Below are positions 26,101 through 33,826 of a stretch of DNA of 64,000 bases, piece by piece; the stretch's first letter is position 1, and the number at the start of each line of letters is the position of its first letter. Source of the stretch: Mucilaginibacter sabulilitoris. GTDB lineage: Bacteria > Bacteroidota > Bacteroidia > Sphingobacteriales > Sphingobacteriaceae. The position numbers were made by a program, and so were the translations under genes. The stretch spans positions 1,178,001 through 1,242,000 of the forward strand of contig NZ_CP139558.1 of the NCBI RefSeq assembly GCF_034262375.1, given 5' to 3'. The notes beneath the pieces are model-generated. The model worked only from the letters and a program-made list of their open reading frames with translations, made no database searches and had not been told where the DNA came from.

Positions 26101-27618
26101 ATGAGCACACAAACCAAATCAGATCCTACCATATTCATCATTTTTGGTGGTACCGGAGATTTAAACTCCCGGAAAATTGCACCCGCCCTTTACAATCTTT
26201 TTTTAGATGGCTGGATGCCTAAACAATTTTCGATCATTGGAACCGGGCGTACCAAACTTACCGACGAGCAATTCAGAGAGAATTTATATAAAGACATTAA
26301 CCAGTTTTCGCGCAGCGGTAAAACCGACGATAAAAAATGGGCCGACTTTGTAAAAAATATCTATTATCAGGTATCGGATGCCAACGATTTTGAAACTTAC
26401 AAGGAGTTTGGCAAACGTATTGAAAAACACAATGCCGAATGGAAAACCAAAGCCAACGTATTGTTTTACCTGGCTGTGGCCCCGAATTTCTTCCCGATAA
26501 TTGCCTCCAATATATCAAAAGCTAAACTGGCCGATGATAAAAAACGCGTAAGGATCATTATTGAGAAACCATTTGGTCATGACCTGGAAACGGCTAAAGA
26601 GCTTAACCAACTGCTGGCGAACATTTTTGATGAATGCCAGATTTATCGTATTGACCACTACCTGGGTAAAGAAACCGTTCAGAATATTATGGCTTTCCGT
26701 TTTGCCAACTCCATTATGGAGCCATTGTGGAACCGTAACTATATTGAGCACGTGCAAATTTCGGTTACTGAGCAATTGGGTGTTGAAGATCGTGGCGACT
26801 ACTATGATGGATCCGGCGCTATGCGCGACATGATCCAGAACCACCTGCTGCAATTGCTGTGCCACGTAGCCATGGAACCGCCTGTTAGCTTTAATGCCGA
26901 TGAAGTGCGCGACCGCAAGGTTGACGTATTAAAGGCAATGCGCAAGTTTACTCCCGAAGATGTACGTAATTCGGCCGTTAGGGGCCAATACGGCAGCGGT
27001 TGGATGAAAGGTAAAGAAGTTCCCGGATATAGGGAAGAGCCAAAAGTTAATCCTGACTCAAACACCGAAACTTTTGCCGCCATTAAATTCTTTGTTGATA
27101 ACTGGCGCTGGCAGGGTGTTCCGTTTTACCTGCGTACAGGTAAACGTTTGCACCAACCCTCATCGGTTATTACCATTCAGTTTAAGGATGTACCGCATTT
27201 AGTATTCCCAACTGAATCGGCAGAAAGCTGGCAGCAAAACAGGCTTATCATCAGCATACAGCCCGAAATGAGCATCCGGTTGCAAGTACAGGCGAAACGT
27301 CCCGGAATTGATATGGTGCTAAATGCCGTTGATATGGTGTTTGATTATAAAGGTACTTATACCAATCAGGCTCCGGAAGCTTATGAAACGCTGATATTGG
27401 ATACTATGCTGGGTGACCAGACCCTGTTTATGCGTGGCGACCAGGTAGAAGCTGCATGGGAATTGGTAATGCCTATATTGAATACCTGGCAAACTAAAAA
27501 GAGCCTTAATTTCCCTAACTATTCTGCCGACTCATGGGGCCCTGAATCTGCCGAAGCATTAATTGCCCGCGACGGATTTAACTGGTTTACCTTGCCGGTG
27601 AATAGTAAGAAACATTAA
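26101..27618 (+). CDS. zwf: Glucose-6-phosphate dehydrogenase
   Basis: A 505-residue enzyme that starts the oxidative pentose-phosphate pathway by oxidising glucose-6-phosphate with NADP. The cofactor loop GGTGDLNSRK lies at 16-25. RIDHYLGKE near residues 183-191 is the active-site signature containing the substrate-binding Lys and catalytic His. IIEKPFGHDLETA contains the conserved EKPFG. Length and order are standard. It is 88 bases upstream of pgl, the next enzyme of the pathway. Confidence 0.97.
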   Translation: MSTQTKSDPTIFIIFGGTGDLNSRKIAPALYNLFLDGWMPKQFSIIGTGRTKLTDEQFRENLYKDINQFSRSGKTDDKKWADFVKNIYYQVSDANDFETYKEFGKRIEKHNAEWKTKANVLFYLAVAPNFFPIIASNISKAKLADDKKRVRIIIEKPFGHDLETAKELNQLLANIFDECQIYRIDHYLGKETVQNIMAFRFANSIMEPLWNRNYIEHVQISVTEQLGVEDRGDYYDGSGAMRDMIQNHLLQLLCHVAMEPPVSFNADEVRDRKVDVLKAMRKFTPEDVRNSAVRGQYGSGWMKGKEVPGYREEPKVNPDSNTETFAAIKFFVDNWRWQGVPFYLRTGKRLHQPSSVITIQFKDVPHLVFPTESAESWQQNRLIISIQPEMSIRLQVQAKRPGIDMVLNAVDMVFDYKGTYTNQAPEAYETLILDTMLGDQTLFMRGDQVEAAWELVMPILNTWQTKKSLNFPNYSADSWGPESAEALIARDGFNWFTLPVNSKKH

Positions 27619-27623
27619 TTTGA

Positions 27624-27699
27624 AGTGGTGAGTTTTGAGTGATGAGTTTTAGCAAGAAATTAAATAGAACCCATAACTTACCACTCACTACTCAAAACT
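27624..27699. repeat. Hairpin repeat, GAGTTTTGAGT family, copy 2
   Basis: AGTTTTGAGT at 27631-27640 pairs with ACTCAAAACT at 27690-27699. Degenerate copies of the word (GTGATGAGTTTT, TACCACTCACTAC) lie between them. The element fills the zwf-pgl gap, just as a sibling fills the tkt-rpiA gap. Confidence 0.7.
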
Positions 27700-27706
27700 G
27701 AAAAAT

Positions 27707-28438
27707 ATGAAATTGAATATTTTTAATACTGCCGATGAAGTGCTTACTGCATTGGCAGATTATTTTGTAAAGATTGCACAGGAGTCTATTAGTGCGCGTA
27801 GCAGGTTTACTGTGGCCCTTTCGGGTGGCAGTTCGCCAAAAAAGCTGTATGAACTGCTGGCATCAACATCTTATGCCGACCAATTGGATTGGACTAAGGT
27901 ATTCTTCTTTTTTGGTGATGAGCGCAACGTGCCACAAGACCATAAAGACAGTAATTACCTGATGGCCAAAAAAGCGTTATTTGAGCCATTGCTGATAAGT
28001 CCGGCTAATGTTTTTGCGGTTGATACCACATTTGAGCCCGCGGAAGCTGCACAAAAATACGGGGAAATAATCGCTGCTTTTTTTGATGAAGACGAGCCAA
28101 GCTTTGACTTAGTATTGCTAGGCCTTGGTGATAACTCGCATACTGCGTCGTTATTTCCGCATACCCCGGTATTGCACGATACCAAACCCGGCGTAAAAGA
28201 AGTTTGGCTGGAAGATCAGCAAGTGTGGCGCATTACGCTGAATGCCCCTCTTATAAACGAGGCCCGTTACATCGCGTTCCTGGTTTATGGCGAAGGAAAA
28301 GCTATAGCTGTTCACCACATACTGGAAGATGCAGAGGACATTGACGAATACCCGGCCCAGCTTATTGACTCCATAACAGGAGAGGTAGAGTGGTTTTTAG
28401 ACGAAGCCGCCGCTGCTAACCTGGAAGAACGGGAATAA
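27707..28438 (+). CDS. pgl: 6-phosphogluconolactonase
   Basis: A 243-residue enzyme hydrolysing 6-phosphoglucono-1,5-lactone. ALSGGSSPKKLYELL (residues 37-51) is the phosphate-binding loop, FFFGDERNVP the second motif, and LLGLGDNSHTASLFPHTP the active-site signature, with the Asp and His of the DevB-type lactonases. The HTASLFP sequence separates it from the NEP-bearing deaminase-like paralogue at 136. It closes the pentose-phosphate run and is followed by a hairpin terminator. Confidence 0.95.
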   Translation: MKLNIFNTADEVLTALADYFVKIAQESISARSRFTVALSGGSSPKKLYELLASTSYADQLDWTKVFFFFGDERNVPQDHKDSNYLMAKKALFEPLLISPANVFAVDTTFEPAEAAQKYGEIIAAFFDEDEPSFDLVLLGLGDNSHTASLFPHTPVLHDTKPGVKEVWLEDQQVWRITLNAPLINEARYIAFLVYGEGKAIAVHHILEDAEDIDEYPAQLIDSITGEVEWFLDEAAAANLEERE

Positions 28439-28462
28439 AAAGAGGCTGATCTTAAAATTTTG

Positions 28463-28524
28463 AGACACATGTAATGTGTTTCTACGTTTGGTTAATGTAG
28501 AGGCACATCACATGTGTCTTTTTT
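28463..28524 (+). terminator. Hairpin terminator of the pentose-phosphate locus
   Basis: AGACACATGT (28463-28472) pairs with ACATGTGTCT (28510-28519). The pairing continues inward imperfectly (GTGTTTCTAC against GTAGAGGCAC) and a run of six T follows. This is a convincing intrinsic terminator behind pgl. Confidence 0.75.
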
Positions 28525-28703
28525 ATACCGAAAAGATCCGGCTGTCATGCTGAGCTCCGTCGAAGCATGGTGGGGCGGGCTTCTGCGCGCGACCCTTCGA
28601 CAAGAATAACAAGTCATTTCCATGTCATTGCGAGGAACGAAGCAATCTCATTAGAACGGAGACGCTTGCAAGTACCACTTTGCCCGATAATTGTTAAACC
28701 GCA

Positions 28704-28806
28704 CAAAAAAGTGTTAAAATGAGTGTTTTTTGAAAATTTTTCACTGTTTTTCTCCCGAAAACAACCGCTTTTAAGGCGAAATTTTGTTAAAAATGACACT
28801 TTTTTG
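28704..28806. promoter_or_regulatory. Inverted repeat CAAAAAAGTGT / ACACTTTTTTG upstream of the AraC gene
   Basis: Perfect 11-base inverted arms lie at 28704-28714 and 28796-28806, 81 bases apart, directly upstream of an AraC-type regulator gene. The right arm lies just above its likely promoter. Widely spaced inverted sites could serve DNA looping by the regulator on its own promoter, which is inference; a decayed repeat is the alternative. Confidence 0.35.
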
Positions 28807-28814
28807 TCAATGCT

Positions 28815-28847
28815 GTTGCATGTCATAGTTTGAATTTTGTAACTTTG
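28815..28847 (+). promoter_or_regulatory. Candidate promoter of the AraC gene abutting its start codon
   Basis: GTTG at 28815-28818 and TAACTTTG at 28840-28847 are 21 bases apart and fit the Bacteroidota -33/-7 consensus (TTTG, TAnnTTTG). The -7 element ends 3 bases before the ATG at 28851, so the transcript would start at or within a few bases of the start codon. Confidence 0.5.
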
Positions 28848-28850
28848 ATC

Positions 28851-29750
28851 ATGGTGTCAGAAACCCTTGAGGAATTTTATAAGAATAAATTTGACTGGCT
28901 GCCCGATAACCTGCAGCAAAATATGGGTCATTTTAATGTTTTCAGGATTGAGGACTGTATAGGTCCGAATGCTAAAACAGTGACGTACAGTCGCAGGAGT
29001 TTCTACAAGATCAGCCTGATGCATGGTGATAACATTATACATTATGCCGATAAGAGCATTGAGCTTAGTGGCACGAGCCTGATGTTTTTTAGTCCGAATG
29101 TGCCTTATACGTTTGAACGCATGTCTGATGACCGTACAGGGTTCTTCTGCATATTTACCGAGGCCTTTTTTACAGAAAGGTTTAGAGGGGGCCTGAGCGA
29201 GTTGCCAATGTTTAGCCTGGGCGCCAAGCCAGTTTATGCCTTAAACAGTGAACAGAGCGATTATGTAAGCGGTTTATTTGTGAAAATGCTCAACGAAATC
29301 AACTCCGAATATGATTTTAAATATGAACTCATTCGCAATTATGTTACCGAGCTTGCCTATTATGCGCTGAAAACACAGCCATCAGAAAATGTGTACAAGC
29401 ACCCTGATGCCAAATCAAGAATTACTTCCGTATTTACCGAACTGCTGGAGCGACAGTTTCCGATAGAAACTCCTGCCCAGCGTTTTGCGCTGCGGTCGGC
29501 TAATGACTTTGCACAGCGGCTGTCAGTACACGTAAACCACCTGAACCGGGCTATCCGCGAAACCACCGGTAAAACTACTACAGACCACATCGCCGAGCGG
29601 CTACTCAGCGAAGCCAAATCGCTCCTCAGGCATACCGACTGGAATATATCCGAGATTGGATATTGTCTTGGTTTTGAGGAGGCAACGCACTTCAATAATT
29701 TTTTCAAGAAGCAAACACAACAAACGCCATCTTCTTTCAGGAATGTTTGA
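28851..29750 (+). CDS. AraC-family transcriptional regulator
   Basis: A 299-residue regulator with an N-terminal cupin-like sensing half (SPNVPYTFERM near residue 80) and a C-terminal double helix-turn-helix from about 200 on (LSVHVNHLNRAIRETTGKTTTDHIAERL ... ISEIGYCLGFEEATHFNNFFKK). I chose ATG 28851; an in-frame TTG 21 bases earlier lies within the promoter. It precedes, on the same strand, three SDR genes and an Atu4866-like gene that it probably controls, an arrangement common for AraC regulators of the Bacteroidota. Confidence 0.9.
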   Translation: MVSETLEEFYKNKFDWLPDNLQQNMGHFNVFRIEDCIGPNAKTVTYSRRSFYKISLMHGDNIIHYADKSIELSGTSLMFFSPNVPYTFERMSDDRTGFFCIFTEAFFTERFRGGLSELPMFSLGAKPVYALNSEQSDYVSGLFVKMLNEINSEYDFKYELIRNYVTELAYYALKTQPSENVYKHPDAKSRITSVFTELLERQFPIETPAQRFALRSANDFAQRLSVHVNHLNRAIRETTGKTTTDHIAERLLSEAKSLLRHTDWNISEIGYCLGFEEATHFNNFFKKQTQQTPSSFRNV

Positions 29751-29908
29751 GGTGGTTTGATTTAACGGAGCCAATTCGTTATATTTGTTATAAATCCCGT
29801 GTATTTTATTAATCCGGCCAAAAGCTAAAAGTGGTATAAATTCATAAAATGTTTGAATTTTGTAACCATTGGTTTGATTAGCGTAATGCATACCCCTCCT
29901 CCATACCT

Positions 29909-29934
29909 TAATTTTGTTCTATCAAATCAGAACA
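29909..29934 (+). promoter_or_regulatory. -7 element overlapping palindrome TGTTCT-N8-AGAACA
   Basis: TAATTTTG at 29909-29916 fits the -7 consensus. A 6-base palindrome with an 8-base spacer (29915-29934) overlaps its end and covers the expected transcription start. The SDR start codon is at 29939. A repressor or the upstream AraC protein could act here. No clear -33 element is visible. Confidence 0.4.
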
Positions 29935-29938
29935 AATT

Positions 29939-30793
29939 ATGGACAACAAAAAAGTATGGTTTATAACTGGTGCTTCCAAAGGTTTTGGACTCAGTTTAGT
30001 AAAGCAATTACTGGATGCTGGTCAGCTTGTTGCTGCCACCTCCAGAAATCAACAGGAGTTAATTAATGCAGTTAGCTCTACAAATAATAATTTTTTACCG
30101 TTACAAGTCGATCTTGTTAACGAAAGCAGTGTGTCACTGGCCCTGCAGCATACCCATGAAGCATTTGGCAAAATAGACGTAGTTATTAATAATGCCGGTT
30201 ATGGTATTGGAGGCGCAATTGAAGAACTTAACGATGATGAAACCCGCCTGGCATTTGATGTAAACGTATTTGCAACGCTTAACGTAATCAGGCATGTGAT
30301 GCCTTATCTGCGTAAACAGCGTTCAGGGCATATTATTAACATAGCATCAATAGCAGGTATCGCCCCTGGTTCGGGCTTTGCAATTTACAGCGCTGCCAAA
30401 TTTGCTGTAGTGGGCTTATCAGAAGTGCTTGCCGCCGATGTAAAACCATTCGGTGTTAAAGTTACGGTAGTTGCTCCCGGCGCATTCAGAACCAGTTTCC
30501 TTTCGCCCGATTCACTGGCTATGACCTCGAATCCAATTGCCGAGTATGAGGATGTAAGAGCTTTGCATGCCAAATATTTAAAAATGGATGGCGAACAGGC
30601 TGGTGATCCGGAAAAGGCAGCTGAATCCATCATTAAAATTGCCGGCGAAGAGAATCCTCCATTGTACTTGCTATTAGGAGGCGATGCCTATAACCGGGCA
30701 TTATCCAAGCTGGATACGCTGCATAACGAGATCCGCGAATGGCAGGATGTTACCTGCTCAACCGATTTTGAGTATGACGCGCAGCATAATTAA
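29939..30793 (+). CDS. Short-chain dehydrogenase/reductase (SDR), copy A
   Basis: A 284-residue classical SDR oxidoreductase using NAD(P). The cofactor loop is TGASKGFG at 10-17, with NNAGYG further on and the active-site YSAAK. The C-terminal extension (GDAYNRALSKLDTLHNEIREWQDVTCSTDFE) is longer than in minimal SDRs. It closely resembles the SDR at 31604 over its whole length, down to the tail. The substrate is unknown. It is first in a four-gene run behind an AraC regulator. Confidence 0.92.
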   Translation: MDNKKVWFITGASKGFGLSLVKQLLDAGQLVAATSRNQQELINAVSSTNNNFLPLQVDLVNESSVSLALQHTHEAFGKIDVVINNAGYGIGGAIEELNDDETRLAFDVNVFATLNVIRHVMPYLRKQRSGHIINIASIAGIAPGSGFAIYSAAKFAVVGLSEVLAADVKPFGVKVTVVAPGAFRTSFLSPDSLAMTSNPIAEYEDVRALHAKYLKMDGEQAGDPEKAAESIIKIAGEENPPLYLLLGGDAYNRALSKLDTLHNEIREWQDVTCSTDFEYDAQHN

Positions 30794-30835
30794 AATCAAT
30801 TGTAGCTTTTATAACATCAAAAAAGCAAACGCATA

Positions 30836-31567
30836 GTGGAAAATATCAAGGATAAAGTTATCGTGATAACCGGGGCCAGCAGTGGTATAGGAGCTGCTGC
30901 GGCCCGTAAACTTGCCGGGCTGGGGGCCAAAGTAGTATTGGCGGCACGGAGGGAAGATCAACTACAGTCTTTGGTGAACGGGATGGGAGATAACGCCATG
31001 TATGTGGTAACGGATGTGAGCAAGCGTACCGACCTGGATAACCTTATTCAGCAGGCAATTAGCAGGTTTGGACATATCGATGTACTGTGGAACAACGCCG
31101 GCGTTATGCCCATCTCTTTTTTTGATGAAGGTCATGTGGACGAATGGGATAAAATGATCGACATTAATATTAAGGGCGTATTATATGGCATTAACGCGGT
31201 GTTACCACACATGCTTCAAAGAGGTCAGGGGCATATCCTGACTACCTCGTCTGTGGGTGGTTTAAAAACATCGCCGGGAATTGGAGTGTACAGCGGTACC
31301 AAGTTTGCTGTAAAGGCGATCATGGAAACCCTGCGCGAAGAAGTAGCCCAAACCATTAAAGTAACAACCGTTTATCCGGGTGCCACACAATCAGAACTGG
31401 GCCATGATATTACCAGTCCGAAGATTAAGGCGCTTTACGGAAACCTGAAAAGCATGCCTAAAATGGACGAAGAAGCTATTGCCGACGCGGTGATATATGC
31501 TATAAGTCAGCCGGGAAATATCACCGTAAACGAGCTGGTTTTAAGGCCGCTCGGGCAAACCCGGTAA
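30836..31567 (+). CDS. Short-chain dehydrogenase/reductase (SDR), distinct type
   Basis: A 243-residue SDR with TGASSGIG at 12-19, WNNAGVMP and the catalytic YSGTK. It is shorter than and clearly different from the two SDRs that flank it, and resembles the group ending in ELVLRPLGQ(T). The start codon is GTG at 30836, since no ATG lies upstream before the previous gene. The gene is 42 bases from its predecessor and 36 from its successor, so all are probably one transcript. Confidence 0.9.
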   Translation: MENIKDKVIVITGASSGIGAAAARKLAGLGAKVVLAARREDQLQSLVNGMGDNAMYVVTDVSKRTDLDNLIQQAISRFGHIDVLWNNAGVMPISFFDEGHVDEWDKMIDINIKGVLYGINAVLPHMLQRGQGHILTTSSVGGLKTSPGIGVYSGTKFAVKAIMETLREEVAQTIKVTTVYPGATQSELGHDITSPKIKALYGNLKSMPKMDEEAIADAVIYAISQPGNITVNELVLRPLGQTR

Positions 31568-31603
31568 ATAAAAATAATCATCTACCTGAAAAACAAAAAT
31601 AAA

Positions 31604-32443
31604 ATGAGCAATCAAAAAGTTTGGTTTGTAACCGGTGCCTCTAAAGGATTAGGGCTCACCCTGGTAAAAAAATTATTAAACGAGGGTTACCGTGTAGCAG
31701 CAACCTCCAGAAACCTCAGCGACCTGAACAACGCTGTTGACAATCACAGCGAACAGTTTTTACCGCTGGCAGTAAATATTAAAAACGAAGACAGTGTGCA
31801 GGAAGCCGTTGAAAAAACCATCAGCACCTTTGGTAAAATTGATGTGGTGGTTAATAACGCAGGATATGGTCTGCTTGGCGGCCTTGAGGAGTTAACCGAC
31901 CAGGAAGCACGCGATAACTTTGAAGTAAATGTGTTTGGTTCCTTAAACGTGATCCGCAAAACACTACCTTATCTGCGCGAACAGCAATCAGGCCACATCC
32001 TTAATATATCGTCGGTTGGGGGATTTACCGGAGGAGCACCAGGCGGCGGGATTTATTGTGCTACTAAATTCGCGGTTAATGGTTTTTCAGAGGCTTTGCA
32101 TTCAGAAGTTAAACCCTTTGGCATAAAAGTAACCATTGTAATGCCCGGGTATTTCCGCACCAATTTCCTTTCTGAGGGATCGCTTGTAGTTCCTAAAAAT
32201 CAGATAGCTGCCTATCAAAATGTGCGTGACACGGTAAACCGGCATCAGAATGATATGGACAAGCAACAGGCCGGCGATCCGGAAAAGGCGGCAGCGGTCA
32301 TGATCAGGATAACCAATGAGTCAGAAGCCCCGCTCAATTTATTCCTGGGCGCGGATGCTTATGAGTTTGCACAACAGAAAATAGCTTTGGTTCAAAATGA
32401 ACTGGAAGCATGGAAGGAACTAACGACATCAACAGGATTTTAA
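31604..32443 (+). CDS. Short-chain dehydrogenase/reductase (SDR), copy B
   Basis: A 279-residue SDR with TGASKGLG near residue 10, VNNAGYGLLGG and the active-site YCATK. It aligns with the protein at 29939 along its full length, including the unusual tail (ELEAWKELTTSTGF), which indicates a duplication within the operon. It lies 3 bases upstream of the Atu4866-like gene, so translation is probably coupled. Confidence 0.92.
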   Translation: MSNQKVWFVTGASKGLGLTLVKKLLNEGYRVAATSRNLSDLNNAVDNHSEQFLPLAVNIKNEDSVQEAVEKTISTFGKIDVVVNNAGYGLLGGLEELTDQEARDNFEVNVFGSLNVIRKTLPYLREQQSGHILNISSVGGFTGGAPGGGIYCATKFAVNGFSEALHSEVKPFGIKVTIVMPGYFRTNFLSEGSLVVPKNQIAAYQNVRDTVNRHQNDMDKQQAGDPEKAAAVMIRITNESEAPLNLFLGADAYEFAQQKIALVQNELEAWKELTTSTGF

Positions 32444-32446
32444 AAT

Positions 32447-32689
32447 ATGGAGAAAGATCAGCATATAGGCGTTTGGGTAACAAAAGATGGTTACATACGC
32501 CATGAGTTATTACCTAACGGTCGTTATGTTGAAGCTCGTGGTAATAAAAAAGGCGCTTACACAGGTTTTTATAACATAAGTGGTAAGCATATAGAATATT
32601 TAGACGATTCGGGTTTTGTAGCCGATGGTGATTTTGACGGTGACGTTTTTTATCACGCCGGTATGGTGCTGTATAAAGAATCGGCATAA
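32447..32689 (+). CDS. Atu4866-like small protein
   Basis: An 80-residue protein without signal peptide or membrane segment. It has the HIGVWVTKDGYIRHELLPNGRYVEARG opening and the YTGFYNISGKHIEYLDDSGF core of the Atu4866 family (named after an Agrobacterium protein of known fold), predicted to be a small beta-barrel. The family often accompanies SDR and AraC genes, as here. The biochemical role is unknown; binding a small ligand related to the SDR substrate is a guess. Confidence 0.8.
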   Translation: MEKDQHIGVWVTKDGYIRHELLPNGRYVEARGNKKGAYTGFYNISGKHIEYLDDSGFVADGDFDGDVFYHAGMVLYKESA

Positions 32690-32724
32690 TCAGCATCACG
32701 CCTGGAGTGCTGCCGGATAAATAA

Positions 32725-32765
32725 AAATGTCTTTAATGTTGTAACTTACAGCATTAAAGACATTT
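32725..32765 (+). terminator. Long perfect palindrome ahead of the metallophosphoesterase gene
   Basis: AAATGTCTTTAATG (32725-32738) pairs perfectly with CATTAAAGACATTT (32752-32765). Inside, TGTAA pairs with TTACA, giving a nearly loop-free stem of about 19 pairs. It ends 4 bases before the next start codon at 32770. It may terminate the SDR operon, but it has little T-tract and its position could also hide or expose the next gene's start. Confidence 0.55.
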
Positions 32766-32769
32766 GCTA

Positions 32770-33699
32770 ATGGTATTGCGCTGCCTTTGTTTATTTATTT
32801 TGTGGATGAGCATTGTAGGCTCTTCCGCTCCAATATTTGCGCAAGAGCAGAATCATAAAATAATTTTTGCCAGTGATACGCAGGAGCCCCTGCTGGTTGA
32901 AAGAATAATCCGCAAAATAAATCATAATCAAAAAGCAACTAAACTCATCTTTCAGGATATTGTAGCTGCCCGGCCCTCAAGCTTATTTATACTTGGCGAC
33001 GTAGTATCATTAGGCTGCCGGGATAGTAAGTGGAAAAGGATGGATGGGTATTTGAGCAGTTGCCGCCAGTATCATATACCGGTTTATGCCGTGCTTGGTA
33101 ATCATGAATTAATGCTCAATGCAAAAAAGGGAGCTGCAAAATTCCAGGACAGGTTTCCAATGCATAGTTCAACAGGCTATATTGAAAAGATAGATTCTGT
33201 AGCCGTGGTTTTGCTAAATTCTAATTTCGGTAAAATGACGGCATTGGAAATAGAAAAACAGGATAACTGGTATAGGCACACCATTAATGAATTAGATCAT
33301 GATGCTGCTATAAAATTTGTGATTGTTGGTTGCCACCATTCGCCTTTTACCAATAGCAGGGTAGTTGCACCATCAGTAAAAGTACAGCAGCAGTTTGTTC
33401 CCCTCTTTGTTAATTCAAAAAAGGGCATTCTTTTCCTCTCTGGCCACTCGCACAATTTTGAGCACTTTAATTTACAAGGCAAAAATTTTCTTGTAATAGG
33501 CGGCGGTGGCGGTCCGCATCAGCCCATACGCTCAGGTAAAGGTGTAATTCATGATATTGACAGTAATTATAAACCCATGTTTCATTACCTTGAGGTAAAA
33601 AGATGTCATGATTCACTGCAGGTTGTTTCGCGGCAATTGAAACTTGATTTCTCCGGGTTTACTGATGGAGCACCCTTTTACGTCCATCGCTTTCAATAA
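32770..33699 (+). CDS. Secreted metallophosphoesterase
   Basis: A 309-residue calcineurin-type phosphoesterase with an N-terminal signal peptide (ending near PIFAQ, residue 25). The metal motifs run in order: Asp36 in FASDTQ (the usual D-x-H has Gln in place of His), GDVV at 76-79, GNHE at 110-113, GCHHSPF and GHSHNFEHF. The family cleaves phosphate mono- or diesters with two metal ions; the substrate is unknown. I chose ATG 32770; a TTG two codons upstream is inside the palindrome. Confidence 0.85.
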   Translation: MVLRCLCLFILWMSIVGSSAPIFAQEQNHKIIFASDTQEPLLVERIIRKINHNQKATKLIFQDIVAARPSSLFILGDVVSLGCRDSKWKRMDGYLSSCRQYHIPVYAVLGNHELMLNAKKGAAKFQDRFPMHSSTGYIEKIDSVAVVLLNSNFGKMTALEIEKQDNWYRHTINELDHDAAIKFVIVGCHHSPFTNSRVVAPSVKVQQQFVPLFVNSKKGILFLSGHSHNFEHFNLQGKNFLVIGGGGGPHQPIRSGKGVIHDIDSNYKPMFHYLEVKRCHDSLQVVSRQLKLDFSGFTDGAPFYVHRFQ

Positions 33700-33826
33700 A
33701 AATAGCAGGATCATAATTGAGGCTCTATTAAATTGAAAAATTGATAATAATGGGTATCTGAATAAAAATCTTGCTTATAAAAGCGGGCTTTTTTTACCTT
33801 TATAGAAATCAAACACCAATTTTTAT

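Larger units (their letters stand above)
28439..28850. other. Intergenic region after pgl: terminator, broken repeat, regulator upstream
   Basis: A gap of about 410 bases. It holds the pgl terminator (28463-28524), remnants of two dispersed repeats (28543-28570 TGTCATGCTGAGC type, 28617-28650 CATTGCGAGG type) whose right arms are missing or rearranged, and then an AT-rich stretch with a long inverted repeat (28704-28806) before the AraC gene. An open frame on the minus strand at 28614-28826 runs through the repeat and looks spurious. Confidence 0.65.

Noticed and set aside
28614..28826. Open reading frame of about 70 codons on the minus strand
   Set aside because: It runs through a dispersed palindromic repeat and an AT-rich region; the peptide is Lys/Phe/Ser-rich without pattern, and no start signal precedes it.
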